Assembly: GCA_013398615.1 (NCBI GenBank)
Contig: VZSR01002340.1
Coordinates: 11,359,539 to 11,423,538 of the forward strand
Direction: 5' to 3'
DNA length: 64,000 bases
DNA from: Brachypodius melanocephalos
Lineage: Eukaryota; Chordata; Aves; Passeriformes; Pycnonotidae
The notes under the pieces were generated by a model. That model worked only from the letters and a program-made list of their open reading frames with translations, was not told where the DNA came from and did no database searches. Made by a program: the position numbers and the translations under genes. This document shows, piece after piece, positions 14,359-28,282 of this stretch; within the stretch, counting starts at the first letter, position 1; every line of letters starts with the position of its first letter.

Positions 14359-16258
14359 ACTCATTACAATACTCACCTCTGTGTATCCCAAAGCACATCC
14401 CATGTTTTGATGCCTGCATGCTGCTGAAGCTCCTCTCAATTCCAACCAGCACTGTGCACCAGCACAAGCCCCAGTTCACAGTTCCCCACCAAAAGGATTT
14501 GGCAGTGTGCACACCCTGAAGTTTTGGGTCAAACACACCTTTCCCACATTCCTTGCAGCTCTCTTTTGGTTCCAGGCTGTGTGGAGTTTGTGGCAGGAGT
14601 ACATCAGCTGTTTGTGGACCACTGTGGATGGCTGCATAAAGAGAAATCACACAGAGCTTCCTTTGTCCTACCCATATACCAGGCTTTTCAAAAAATCCAC
14701 TAAAACATACTCACACACCATGAATTCAGGATTTTAGGAGTATTGGGGATTATTATGTTAATGCTCTCCACTCACCGACTTCTGCAACATCTCAGGGAAT
14801 AGATCTGGATCTCTCACTGAAACCTCCCTATGATCAGTCATTGATCTTTTCACTTTTTCCCAAGCACTTTGGTTGCACTGGAAATATTTTTTGACTATGA
14901 ATATACTTGACTTAGAGTTGTCTTTCTGCTCACTTCAATCACTTTTAAATCTGTCCCTGAATTCCCCTTGGAAATGCACATGCAGTGACAGGGTGACTGA
15001 AGGAAACAGCCGTGCTGGTCTGAACATCTGTGAGATGGGAATGAGAAGAAAAAAAAGTTCAAGTTACCCCTCCTAAAAAAAGTGACAGATGTGAGTAAGA
15101 GGTACCGCTCATGAGACACCTCTGTGGAGTAAACATTTTGGAATAATATTCCAGGCAACAACTACAGAGGTTCTAACAACAGATTGACCAGCCATTTATT
15201 ACATTTCAAACAAAATGACTCAAAGGAAAATGTTCCAAACAGGCACCACTGGGCATTTGACTCAGCCCAAGCAGTGTTTTAACTGTTTCTTTGCCACACA
15301 GCATACACGTGCCTCCTGTAACCCATGCCCTTCTACATATGCACAGCACATCTGACTAGTTTTTCCACCAACTTTCTAAAGCTTGTAGCCATCACAGGCT
15401 GCTGTTGTTTCCTCTCAGTGTGGGATGCCAGGTCAAAACTAATTATTTAGCTATTTTAAACTTTTTCTTATTTTGTTTCATTTCTTTCTTTTTCCCCTTT
15501 CTTAAATAACATTAGCGTTCTGGGTTAGCTGAAGGGCTAAAACCTGGTTTTAATTTAAATATAAATAAAACCAGCAGTGACTGTGTGATTGTACTAAAAA
15601 TAAATTGTTTTCTGTTCTAAATGTTTCACCGATCTTAAAATTGGGGGAGGAGGGGAACGGGACAGGATGTCCAATGCTTTTTTAGTCTGAGGGTGCCTCA
15701 AGTCTGTGGCATTCTGTCTCTAGAGAAGTGGGTCGTTTCTGAGATACCATCACTTTATCTGGAAATGTACTTACCACACTTTACCAACACATCTATTCAG
15801 AACGTGGCTCTGAAATCATGAGGGGAAATCACACACTGTTAAGACAGAGAATTCTTGAGTGAGCCCCAGTTATGGCAAATTCAGCAGCAGAAAAAGAGGC
15901 TGTGGTGAGCGCAGTTACTGAAATTTTCCAAATAAATAAAGCAAACAAGTTGCTCCAGGAACAAACTCGTACCTATATGATTTATAACAGCAGGAGTTGG
16001 GCCGTGGAGGCAAGATGAACCCAGTGAACCAGCAGTCCCAGGCCACCCGTGGGCTGCAGGGCTGCCCGCAGAGCCTTCGCTCCTTGTGACCAGTCCGTGA
16101 CAGCCGGGACAGACCTCATCTGCTCCGAGGTGTGTGTGGCTTCTAGCGGGGCTCAGCAACTTCTACTGGCTTGCAGGCTGCTGATGAGCTCCAATGTGGG
16201 TTAGTATCAACAGGGAAAAAATATAGGGATCCTATTTACAGCCTGCTGGCAGCAGATA

Positions 16259-16261
<3 letters not shown>
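14359..16261. other. Intergenic DNA with a small CpG-enriched patch
   Basis: No gene is recognised. The part at about 15,965-16,165 is clearly richer in G+C than its surroundings and holds about nine CpG dinucleotides in 200 bases, while the flanks have few. No open frame, TATA box or known repeat could be tied to it. Confidence 0.45.

Positions 16262-16307
<46 letters not shown>
16262..16307 (+). repeat. Poly(A) tract of 46 bases
   Basis: An uninterrupted run of 46 adenines, by far the longest homopolymer in the window. It could be an expanded mononucleotide repeat or the tail of a retroposed sequence. No retrogene, AATAAA within 30 bases upstream or flanking target duplication is evident. 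Its true length is uncertain because homopolymers are error-prone in sequencing and assembly. Confidence 0.95.
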
Positions 16308-16308
<1 letters not shown>

Positions 16309-19069
16309 CCCTTCTCCAAAATCAATGTTTGCTTTACTGAGGGCCTCCTTAGGTGTACATTGGAAACAATTCTGTCTGTCTTCCACCACAGTTCAGTCAC
16401 CCTACAGTTTGGTGTGCCAGCCAGTAGTAGTTAGCAGTCCAGAATCAACAGGTTTCTGCTCTTGAGCAGTACCAGACCATATTGGCCACAAGCAAATGGA
16501 AAATATTAAATGGGACATGGCACCTGATGAATGGTGATAAAGAACAAAAAGTAAAGTAGGGACTGTGGGCACCTTGGCTTTTTTTTACCCTATCTGTGGC
16601 ATGACACACTGGCCCACACCTTTGATGTGAGGAGTGTTTCAGCAGCAGGACTCTTCCCCTGCAGCATAAACCAGCTCCTCCTCTCATTCCTTCCCATCAG
16701 CCACTCTAAGCTCAAAGGATGTCATGGGATTGATTGCCTGGTGCTGTCACTGTCATCCTGTGCAACCATTTCATCCCAAACAAAGCCACTAAAAATAAAA
16801 TCAGTGTGAACTCTCAGTTAAGGTCCTCTGATAGTAGGAACTTTACCCCTGCTGTTCAAAACCATGGCTGGCCATCTGATGCACAGAGATTGAGGGAGAA
16901 GTCTCTGAAGACAGGCTGAAAGTAGGACCTGTGTACTTTGGCCCCTTTTGATTATCCTGTCTATATGTAGTTCTCTATGCCTGCCCCTCTGCACATTAAT
17001 TTTTCAATGTGAAGAGCTCCCACGTCCAGAAAGTAACTGTGTTTCTAACTCTTGGCATTCTGATTTAAGGTGAAAATAATTTCTTTTCTCTTTACCACTT
17101 TAAGTCAAGTTATGGGGTCCATGTCCATTCTGACCTCATTCCTTGGATTCTAGGTGCTAATGGAAAGGCCCTTAAGGACTTTGCTGAGGGGTATCTGCTT
17201 TTTCTCAACAAGTCAGTGGAGTGACCTTTCAGAACCACAAACTCTTGTGCTGGATTTGCTGCCCGGTTCTCCCAGTGGCAGATGCTCCTCAGACACTGCA
17301 TTCCGTGATAAAGGGTTTTGTGCAGGCATGGCAATCTCTGTGTTTGCTGACACAGCCCTACCCCAGCAGAGTATCAAACAGCTCTGACACTGCTGGAGAT
17401 GTGGTGCTGTTTGGGGAGGCTGCCTGTTGGAACCAGCCAGGTGTGTACATGGAATGAAACAGGTGATGGATTTCGGTAGCTGGTCACGAAGCCAAGCAGC
17501 CCTGGGCATTGAAGGTAAGGATGGACTTCGATCAACATGATTTCATTAGAAGCAGAAGGAAAAACAGTTACTTGCTACCTAAAAGCTGTTTTGCAGCATT
17601 AGCTGCCCTGCTGCACAGCCTTGTCTGGGGCCAGTGGATAAAAACGCCGTCCCAGAGACTGGGTGAAGTCAAATGGACTCTGCACAGCTGCCCTCAGGTA
17701 CAGCTGATTGCAAGATCAGCCTGCAGGAATGGGAGAGTTTTTGTGCTACTGGACCCTTGGTGTGGGAGGCTGGAACTCCAGTCCCTCGAGCAAGGAGCAA
17801 CCCATGCAGTGCAAGCTGACTACAGGAGGAGAGTGTTTGGAAAAACTCCTCCCTTTCAGCGTGCCACCAAAGAAGCGAAGCTGCACGCCAGTGGACAGAG
17901 ATGCTGCTAAAATAGTCATTTCATCTCCAGCTAACTGGTGGCACTGCACACACCTTCCCCTTGGTGTTGTGCTAACAAACAACACACTCCTCAGGGCCTG
18001 ACCTTCTCCAGGCTGGCCAGTTCTGCCAGGGCTTCGTTTATCCGCGTGGCACACACTTCAGTGAGCCACGCTGGAGCAGGCAGCTGAAACAGGCTTTTTT
18101 CTCCTCAAAAAGAGAAGAAAGGGTTTGATGCAAATCATTCCAGTACTATCAGAACCCCTTTTCCTACCCACCCTCATTTCTTACTGAAAGGAATGTGCAT
18201 GGTTATTATACCGATTCCATGTTGTCACAATTAGATCCTGAAAAGAGTGCGAAATGTGCTTTTCCACATAATTTACTGTTTCCCTGTGATTCATGAAGCC
18301 TCTTTTCACATGAATAATTGGTCACTTCTTGTTTATGTATCACCATGGAACACAGCTCCCAGCAGGCCAAAAAATAGGCACAAAGCTAACATTTAATCAT
18401 TAGAGCCACAGGCAACCTTCCCCCCACCCTCGCTCTCAACTCCTTGCTTTTTACCTCCTCCCATAAAAAGAAGATTTTTTTATGGAGGAAATAGTTCCTA
18501 AAAAATAAATCCCAACAGTTTTACCTTCCTTAGCACTCCTTAGCAAATTTTTTGCTCCATGCTTATTTTGTGCTTCACATTTTCCAGTGTAGAGAAAACA
18601 ACCGAAGAATCCCTTACAAACAAAGTGAGAAGGTGGAGAAAAAAGAATGTTCTTAGTGCATGGCTGCTGGGAATGGCAGCTTTCCAAGTACAAATTTGTT
18701 TATTTCCCAGGGGAGATACAGTCAGGACATCACTTACCAATGGTCACCTGAATTAGAAAGCACCTCAGCATTTTCTCAGAATAGCATTTCAGCTCCTAGA
18801 CACTTTAATGACACTTAGTTTTTACAGTGCAGTAAACCGAGGTACAAATTAATTTATTTACAGTGACTACTCAGTGAGTCACTGCTCAAGCAACTCTGCA
18901 GTCAAGCTTTGATTTGCAAAACTCCTCTGCCTTCAACTACAGCTTGTTAAACAAGGCTGCATGATTAGCTCAATGTGACAACATCTGTGGATCTCCATGT
19001 GTGCGTAGACATTGGTACTTCCTGCCCGGAAAGTTGAGGATCACCTCGTGCAATATTTTGACAGTATGC

Positions 19070-19102
19070 AAAACAAACAAACAAACATACAAACAAACAA
19101 AA
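19070..19102 (+). repeat. (AAAC)n microsatellite
   Basis: Imperfect tandem AAAC units, with one CATAC interruption and an AATC variant at the right end. Confidence 0.85.
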
Positions 19103-22100
19103 TCAAACAGACTACTATATTTGTCTTGACAGCATCATACCATGGCAAGCCAAAAGTCAGCAAAAAGGGACATTTAACAGCATAGAAAAAAAACATATTG
19201 GCTTAAGGCTGGCTATCAATCCAGCCCAGTAGGTTGTGTGATTCTATGGAATGAATGCAAAAAAAAGAGAGAATATTTGTTGTTGAGAATACACGAGGCC
19301 ATTAATCTCCTTTCTTCCACAAACCCAAAGCAACATCAGGTTTTAAGGCTGGAGAAAAAAAAAAAAAAAAAGAAAGCTGAGTGGTTTCTACCTCATATAG
19401 ACATGAGTCAAAACCAAAGCCTCAAGATCTGATCTTGTTAAAAAAACAGAAGGGTGAGCTGTGAAGTTTTTGTTTTCCTCTTTTTTTGCCAGCCAGGTAG
19501 AAACAGGAGGGAGTGAAATTTTGTGAGCGTTGGGGGTTAGGACATGGGAGGAGAGAAGAGGACAAAGGAAAGAGAAAAACAACTGCTCAGAGTTGACTTT
19601 TCTGATTCAAATACACCTTAGCAGCCCTCAGTGGAAAGCAGACTCAGAAGTGGAAAGAATTTCTGGATCTCGATCAAGACAGCAGAAATATCTTAATCTT
19701 TGCTGGGCCATAATCTCCTGAGAAGGCTTGTGAGAATTTGATCCTGTCATTCCCAAACTAGAATCTTAAAACTGATTCGGACCAGAACTATAGTTGGTTT
19801 GAAAATATTATGACTTCTTCCTGTGGAAAAAAAAAAAAAAAGGAATAAAAATGGAAAATAATTTAGCCAAACCCAAAGTGCATGGACTCATTACAAGCTC
19901 AGGAAATCAACTCTATTTAAATCGCTTTCAGCACCACTCTCCAACTTTAATAGTGCATGTGTGGAAGCAAACATTACACAGAGGTTCATCCTGGTCTCCT
20001 GCCTCTCTCTCCCCACCCCAACCCAAATTCTGCATCTCAATGGTCACTATTTGTTTTTTCTTTCTGATTAGCCTTGTCAAGCCTTTCTCTCACTAACCAC
20101 CATTTTCATTCTTTTTGGTATTGCTCACTCCAAGGTTTCTGTGATCCTCAGTATCACACCCTTGCACTCTTGTGTTCAGTCCACTCCCTGCTTTGCTCCC
20201 TTCTCTGGCGCCAGCTCTCAGTGCTGCCTGCCCCTTTCTTATAAACTGATTTGCTGTTCCCTTATTTTGTCTTCTCTCATCCAGTCTTCTGACCTTCAGG
20301 ATGGAATATCTCAGTGTTGGCTGAGCTCACCCAACTTTCTGTTTGCTCTTCTTTTGCACTGCTGGGACCCTCATCAGAAAATGTGTGCTGAAGAAGGAAG
20401 GACTTGGGAAGAAGGAGCAGCCTCTCCTCTGGCACTGGAACTGCACGCCAACCTCTTCCTCTAGACCTCTTCCCTTTCTCCCTCCTTTCCCTGTTCTTAT
20501 CCTCCCAGCTTCTGATGGCACTAGAAGAAGAGTGTGAGATGAGAAAAGAGTTGTGGGAGACTCACATTGGTTTTCCAGCCCCGTTGACACCCTGGAGTGA
20601 GGATCCACTTAAAGGAGCGGTCACTGAGGCTCCAGTGTCAGTGCATGTCTGCTGGGTTGTCCTTGGCTGGCCCTGGATGCCCACCAAGCTCACTGTCCTT
20701 CCTCACCACAACAGAGGGAGAAAAACAAGAAGAAAAAACTCATGGGCTGAGGTACAGGGAGCTCATCTTACTGTCCACAAAATATTTCATCTTGGGGAAA
20801 ATGAACTTAATTTGATGCCAATTAAAATTGAGTTGGATGGTGAGAAACAAACTAAAAATTTAAAATCTTCTCTCTGGCCCATTTTTTCCCCACAGGCTCA
20901 AATTCCCCCATGGAGACATGCAGGCTCTGTCTGGCATAGGGCAGCCTCTGCAGTTCCCCTTCACCAAAACCTTGACACAAACACCCAATACAGTATGAAT
21001 TTTATTATTTTACTATTATAAAGATCCAGCTTCCAGCATCTAGAAGATCACCTTTTGCTCTGAATCAGCTCTGACTTCTGCAGGTGGATTCACTATTCCT
21101 CTGCACGTTGCTGAAAAGATTGAGGAGAATTTGTAGAACTGCAAACTAGTAAGGGCTTTTATATTTGTTTCTTTTCAAAGGCTAGCCGCATGTTTCTTAT
21201 TTTGGTTATAAATGTGTAGCCTTGTTATTTTAATTTCATGTTAGTGCAGTTTTTACCTGTGTCATTTTTTTTGTCTTGGACTGTCTTTATGTTCAGGCAA
21301 TTTTTTCTTGGATGCTCTTCATTTCTCTTTAGTGTTTCCCTTTCTTTAGGGAAATAAACAGTTTTAACTAGCCCTGAAAGTTGATAGCCCCTGTATGTTG
21401 ATAACTCAAAATCACTTTTGGTAATAATTTCTTTTTTTTCTTGCTTTACAGGTAACTCTCAGATATTGAATTTACTTTGAAACGAGTGGACCTTATACAT
21501 GAGTAGGATCCACATGGCTCAGAATTATCAAAGCAATCCATGGTCTGATCTGGAAGTGGTGAAAACGCCTTTCCCAGGGAGCACTAAACCCCTGATGATT
21601 CTGAGCAAGTTTATCTAGTTGTTTTTAATTTCCTCTAAGCTAATGATGATGAGCAGTTTGCTCCACCTTCCTTTTGCTCGCTGCAGTGCTGCTCTCCTTG
21701 GGAAATGCATAGCAGCAGACCTTCAAAGGACAATAAAAATGACTCTCCAGCATGGCCATTTATTCATGTTTTCCATTATCTTACACATCGAATATTGCAG
21801 CATTGGAAAAAATAATAGTCATATTTCACATTATTAACTCGGTCTTAGTCCAGTATTAAATCATTATTTACTTACAGTACTAAATTAAATCTTAACACTG
21901 CTGACGGATCATTAGTCTTCCACAATTTCTCCATTTTTTCCATTGAAAGACACAAGCTGCCTCTTGGTATTGATTTGTACAATGAGAACCAGTACTTTTC
22001 TACTATTTTTCCAGTCAATTCAGGATGTGAGTTGTACACTTTGTGTGCTCCAACTGGTCAAACTCCATTGCCTTGTCTTTGCCTTAATGAACTCTATGAG

Positions 22101-24621
22101 GACACAATAAGCTTTGAAAATTTCTGTCTGTGTCTTCTGAGAGCCTGTCATTAGGCACTTTTATTTATGCTCTTTGTTTTTAACCTTAGTTTAGACACCC
22201 AGAGAACAGGGAAGAGGATTGCTAATTTTCCTCAGCAGTATCAAGCTTTCCTTCTATTCATTGGCAACCATATTTGAAATACAATTGCTGAGATTTAAGT
22301 CAAAAATCCTGCAAATATATGTTTTGACCACTGTACCTCTGCACATTTTATCTTGTTTTATTGTGTACTGAGATGAGGTAAGACTTGGAATTCCTGATGT
22401 GAAGAAACCTTCCCGTAAACAGGACCATTGACAGAACTCTGACACGTGGAGCACGAGTCAGCTCCCACGTTTTTGCCTTATCTGCACCCAAGCTGCCTAG
22501 CAGCCTGTCAGCTTTGCATGGAATGAGCCAAATAATGTGGGAGTGATTAATTCAGGGTCTGCATGATTTTACTCACATTTGTGGCTGACCATCAACAGGA
22601 ACTAGTGAGGACTCCACACTCGAAACACAGAGGCTACTGCTCTGGGAACTGCAGCGGAGGCAGTTGGTCAATTTTTTACACAAAAAAAATCGTGTGTTCC
22701 TGTTTTCTAGTGTATCCTACAGCACTGACATCTGTGACATTTTCTTCTGTATAATTTTAACAAAAAATGTTTGAGAGTTTTGAGGTTATATGATGCAGGA
22801 CAACTTGACAGAGAGGCACAATGCTTATGTTGTCTCACTGGTACCAGAGGACTGTGGGATCCCAAATGAAGATGTCATTTGTCACTGTGCAAATTAGCCC
22901 CAAGCCCTCACCCTAAGGGACAAATGCAGTTATGATCACATAACTGAAGTTAACAGCAGGACAGGAGAAGCAGGACAGAAGTATCCTTCAGGAGAGCCAA
23001 ATTCCAGCCATGGCTATTCCCCTGGTGATTTTATCACAGAATTGGCAATATTTGATGTTTTATTTAACACCATTCCTCTTGTGATCCTGTAGGTCTGAGA
23101 TCTCATAAAGGGGAAAAAAGACTTTCCAGTACTTGCCTTTCCAGTGGAAAGCTTGAATGTTAAGGAGTTAAAAAACACAAAGCACAGTAAAAAAAGCATG
23201 ATTACTTATTATTAAAATGACTAAAGCCACTCTGTGACTTTTAAAAATACACAAAGATCTTGGCATATTTGATTTTCTAGCATTGTCAAGCATGTAGATA
23301 TTGGGGCACTAGTTTACAGGCCATTTAATGAGGGGAAAACACAGGGGTAGAAAGGGGGTAATTCCTCAAACCCATCAAAAGAACTCCACACACCACATTG
23401 CTACCAAATCTCAACCTAAACCTGAATGATATAATTTCTGCAAAAAACCCCCAAGTCCTAAACTGAGGAGGAAATATTCTGTCCCATCAGCAGATTTTGA
23501 GCATTAAGGACAAAGGACTCGTGTTTGAAGATGTGCAGTAAGATCCACACCGTGCCCATCACTAGAAGAATGACAAAAGTTTTGCAGTACTGAAAACCTC
23601 CTCCTTCTCTGTGCAAAGATCTGTCAGAAATTTTCACTGATAAAAAAGAACAGAAAATTCAAGATCTTTCCAAGTTTTGTTTCAGCATAGCATCTGAAGT
23701 GAGTTGAACATGTTGTACAAGAGGCAGCTACAGAAAATTCAATATTAAAAGGCCAAGACAGTAGCACAGCATCTCAGGAAGCACTCCTGAGTACCAGATG
23801 TATCCTCACTGGGCAAGTGTGTTAAAACACTTCCCTCCAAGACTCAGAACACCACAATCGATGTAAAGTGGGGGAGGTTCCCCTGCAAATTTGGAGTACA
23901 ATGACAGATTTGGCTAGAGAAGTTGACCGGTATCTTTGGAGGTGGAAGCACCATGTTCCCAGCTGGACCCCAGGCTGTAATACTTTCCAGTGTTTTTCTT
24001 CATCAGAGAATCCCTTCTGAGGGTGGTAAAGCTGACTTTCCCTCTAAGCTCCATTGTGAATAAGGCAAGACATTAGCTAGAAACAATAAGCAAAGTCCCA
24101 GCCTCGCTATTTAACAGCAGGAGCAAAATCCACCAGCAAACTTTGACTTGCAAAGTCAGCAAACACATCTGTTCTGGTTGATTTCTGGATGCTTTCGTAA
24201 CAGTATGCATTCTTTTCAGAGCACTGTGAGAAACATGACTGACCAGCAGGCTTTCTTGATTAATAAAACCAAACCAGTTGGCAACTCTAGTTTTGCCTTC
24301 TTTAAAGGAAAAATGCATTCATTTCATGGAGTTCAACAACAGAAAGTCTACAAAGTGTGGATCGACTCTTGCTATAATCTAGAAAATCTTTTTAGAAGTT
24401 GTTAACTGACATTTCTAAGCTTTGTCCTGGATGTGGTCGTGATTAAATTTTGAGTAAAGACTTTAATCCACTTAGCAGTTTAACCAAGAGGAAAAAATCT
24501 GATCAAAACATGTAATTGCTACAGACACCTGAGTTATATGATTCCTCTGAATACAAGCACGAACTTCTGGATGCTTATGCTTCAAAATAAATATCAAAAT
24601 TTGGTCCCAACATACAATCAG

Positions 24622-24660
24622 TCAATCAATCAATCAATCAATCAATCAACCAACCAATCA
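24622..24660 (+). repeat. (TCAA)7 (CCAA)2 microsatellite
   Basis: Seven perfect TCAA units (24,622-24,649) are followed by two CCAA units and a partial TCA. The variant units at one end are what is expected when interruptions accumulate at the edge of a slipping repeat. Confidence 0.95.
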
Positions 24661-27600
24661 TCCATTTGAATCTTTCTTAAACATTGTGGAGAATGACCAT
24701 GTCATTCCTGCCTTCAACTCACCTGTTCTTTGGAAAATTTATTGAAGAAAAATCATGTTGAAAATGTGCACACACATTGTGACCACGACATTTATATTAC
24801 ATATTGGTATAGCCAAATTGAGTGCAACTTGATGCTCACTCTGCTTGTGATAATCTCTATTCTTCTGAGTAGTCTTGTCATTCCTGTGCAACAATCAGCC
24901 CTTTGCAGACCTTCTGCACTTGCTGTCTGGAGCTTACAGGAATTTTTGTTCCAATCTCTGCAAATGAAAAATTATTTAATCCGAGAAGGAAACACACTTC
25001 TGATTCCCAAGAAGATGATTAGATGATACATTATCTTTGGACACAACCTCTGGATCCTCTTCCATTTTATTTGGCAGACACATAAAGACTTCTCCATTAT
25101 GTATATAACTTTGGTTTTAATACTAGTGGGGCAATCAGACAAGAATATGTTCAACATCCTGATTCAGTGGTACCCCCAGCAAGCTCCAGGGAAGCTCCAA
25201 TAACATTCTGCTCAGGATGCTCAGGAAATGTTGAAATTTGTCAGACTAATGTATTTGGGTGTCAACATTGCAATGCTTCCAAGTTTCAAAAAGTACAAAA
25301 TTATAATTTTAAATTTGATTTAATTTTAATTTTCAATTTGGGGGCTTGGATTTAATTTTGAAGTACAAATTCTCATGTCACATTATTTTCTGAGACGGGA
25401 TCTTCTTAGCAGCAGTATAGTAATAACGAGACACAAATTTTTCCCTCACCAGCATCTCCAGCTACCCCCCTTCTCCAGGACACCACCAACAGAACAAGTG
25501 CTGACACTTCCTTCAAAGAACTGTCACAAAATCTGCTCTTGATTTCTTCATATATTTCTAGAACCATACAAAGACAGAACTGTGTGCATTATATACTTCG
25601 TGGTCAAAATTGGAAGAAACGTGGAATACATTTTGAGCTGCAAATAACCAACAGCAGAATTCCTGCTGACTTCCTGGGAGCCAGCACTTCCCAATCATGC
25701 TCTAAATATGTAATCTATGATCATAATAAAAGACTGGGATGTTCAAGTAACAGAATTTTTAAAATTATTGCCACAAAAATAGAGACTGACCATGTATCAC
25801 CATGACCAGTCATCTTCTGGAAGATTTATGAAGCAACACAGATGTGAACACTTAACCAGTGCCCTAATTTGGTAGTAGAACAAGAACTGGAATATCCTTC
25901 CAAGTTCATTCAGCAAAAACAGTTCTGTTCTCCCTGGATTTAAGAGCCTCCTACAGCATTGCATAGAGGGGGTCAGTCAGGACAAATTTCTTTTTAAATG
26001 AAAAGAGGTATTTGATGACCATCAATGGACCATTGCTGAACAAAGAATGCCATTCACTTTGGCTTTTGAGAGAAGACAAAATATTTTAACTTGAAGGAAG
26101 AGAACAAATGCTAGTGATTTGACTTCTGATAGTGTTCTATACCTAGTACTACAGACTCATTAGCAAGTCAGAAAAATAAAGAGATAAATTTGTAGCATTT
26201 TGCTGGGAATCATGCTTTTAGGATATGTGTATTAATAAAAATGTCATTGTTGTATTAGTGTTCACTGCTACACCGTTTAAGATTGCAAACTGAAAAAAAA
26301 AAATAGTTTGAGTGTTTATTCAGCAATAGTTTGTGCATTGTATTATTCATTCCAGACAAAGGAAAGCATCTAAAAAATGCTGGTTGTGTAAGTCTGAAAT
26401 GTGAGGAATTATGGGCAATATAAGTAAATGTGAATCTCTGATGCATATGAAAATGGTTATAATTACACAGCATTTAAGACATAGATAAAATACCAATACC
26501 ACATCTATCACAAAAAATACCGTTAATATTATTGCTACTGTCATAGGATAATAACTGTAATTATAATTATTATCACAAGAATGACATATCACTGAAATGA
26601 GAAACAAATACAAAACCTGAGGAACTCAGCAAACACAAAACCTGATAGTGCAACTTGGGTGGTTTTTCTGTGATGTTCTACTGTTCAAATATGACTCTAA
26701 TTCAGCAGCAGGACTATTACTTCTATGTGGGCTTTAAAATTAATAAACAATGAAAACAATGGTAGCAGATGAATCTTCTTGAAGCCTCAGAAGAACAATA
26801 TTCTTGGACAGAGCACAGACTACACTTTTTTTGTCAATTCCTGCAAGAACATGGAATTGAATAGAAGGCATGAATTGTACCCATGTAAAAAGCGTTTTCC
26901 AGTCCAGTGTTTCTTTGGCACATTTACAGACCGTTGCTGAAAAAAGAATGCCACAGATGATATAAAATCTTTCTATACAGCATTCAGGATGTCCATGTAA
27001 AAAAAAAAAATTAAGACAATCTCATCCACACATTAAGTCACTCCTGCACCTAAACTAAGTCCATCTGATAACTGCAAGGACACTGCATGTGATCTGAAAG
27101 TGAGCATAAATTATATGAGTCCCTCTGATAAACAATTTATATTGGTGGCTAATTCCTTCCAGGAAAAAAAGACAAAATCTTATCACACGTTCTCTTCAGC
27201 CAAGGGGTAGGGAAAAACCTGTAAGTTCAAATGTGGGCACAGGAAATAGAGGAAGAGCAGGGTCTTGAGTTTTGCAAGGGTGTTTTGGTGTGAAAAGGAA
27301 TTAGGCTCTCTAAGGTCATGTCTGCAGGGATGATTTCAGACAGTCGGGAATTAACCTCGCCATTTACTGAGCTGGCAGGACATGACACACTTCTGACCAG
27401 AAGCCAATGTAAAGATGCACAAAAAATTCAAAATACTAAAGTGATCTCAACCTCTGGAATGACTACTGCTTTTCCTTTGTTCTGCCACCTAATGATGGAA
27501 GTGAAGGAATTCAATGCTTTAAGGAATTCAAGGGTAATTTGTCAACGAGATTCTTACAGCAAGGCAAAAATTCAAATATTCCTGTATCTAAAGTATTGAC

Positions 27601-28282
27601 TGTATACAAAAAACATGCTGCCCATTATTTATTCCCTTTTGTGCGTGACTTGCACACATGTGGTCTCAGACCCAAAGTAGAATCCTGTAGTGGAAGCAGA
27701 TAAAGAGCCAACAGAAATCTACAGAAATATAACACAAATGTGTCAGACTGTATCATGCCACAATACCCAGTATTAACTCTGTGTAAACCACTGGCTGCAA
27801 ATCACGCAAAGCACACAAATCAAGTAAAGTACACCATGAAGTAAAAGTGGCAAAATGGAATGGGCCTGACTAACACCAAGGAAAGACAGCATTTTAAATA
27901 CTGGATCTACTGTTGCCCTGCTTCTTAAGTCACTTCTAACACATGCAGCAAACTGTCCAAGATTTGTGGTTTATTTCTAATATGGATTATAGGACCACAT
28001 AGATAAAATGTTTATTATATGTGCTTTCTTGATGTTCTAGTTCTTGTATTTTGATTCTGAGGACTAATTCCAGGGTTTCTTGTTCCTATGAGTACAGTCT
28101 TGCCAAAATTTAATGCTACCAGCCAGGCCTCTGAGGCAGATAAAGTTCTACCCTGCAGTCATACAACATGCTATTTTCTCTTTTATGTCATTCTCCAGTC
28201 TGTATGTAGGAATAAAAAAAGAATTTTAAAAATGTGGTGTCAATTTCTAGGAGACAGACTGGATTTTGCAAACTTGTTCCTG

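Larger units (their letters stand above)
16308..28282. other. Intergenic DNA, no gene recognised
   Basis: This stretch has no supported exon. The open frames at 17,509-17,910 (133 codons) and 20,404-21,021 (205 codons) lie in locally GC-richer DNA. They have no recognisable domain, no splice context and competing frames on both strands. Contents noted are A-runs (19,355-19,371 and about 19,824-19,838), an AAAC repeat, a TCAA repeat, and AT-rich blocks at about 21,610-21,900 and 26,460-26,580. Confidence 0.55.

Noticed and set aside
19200..19250. GTGTGATTCTATGGAATG resembling a CR1 terminal repeat
   Set aside because: Only about 15 bases resemble CR1, and no upstream CR1 body is visible.
20404..21021. 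Longest open frame in the window (205 codons, plus strand)
   Set aside because: No recognisable domain, atypical composition and overlapping frames on both strands in a locally GC-richer patch. No start or splice context ties it to a gene, so chance is the better explanation.
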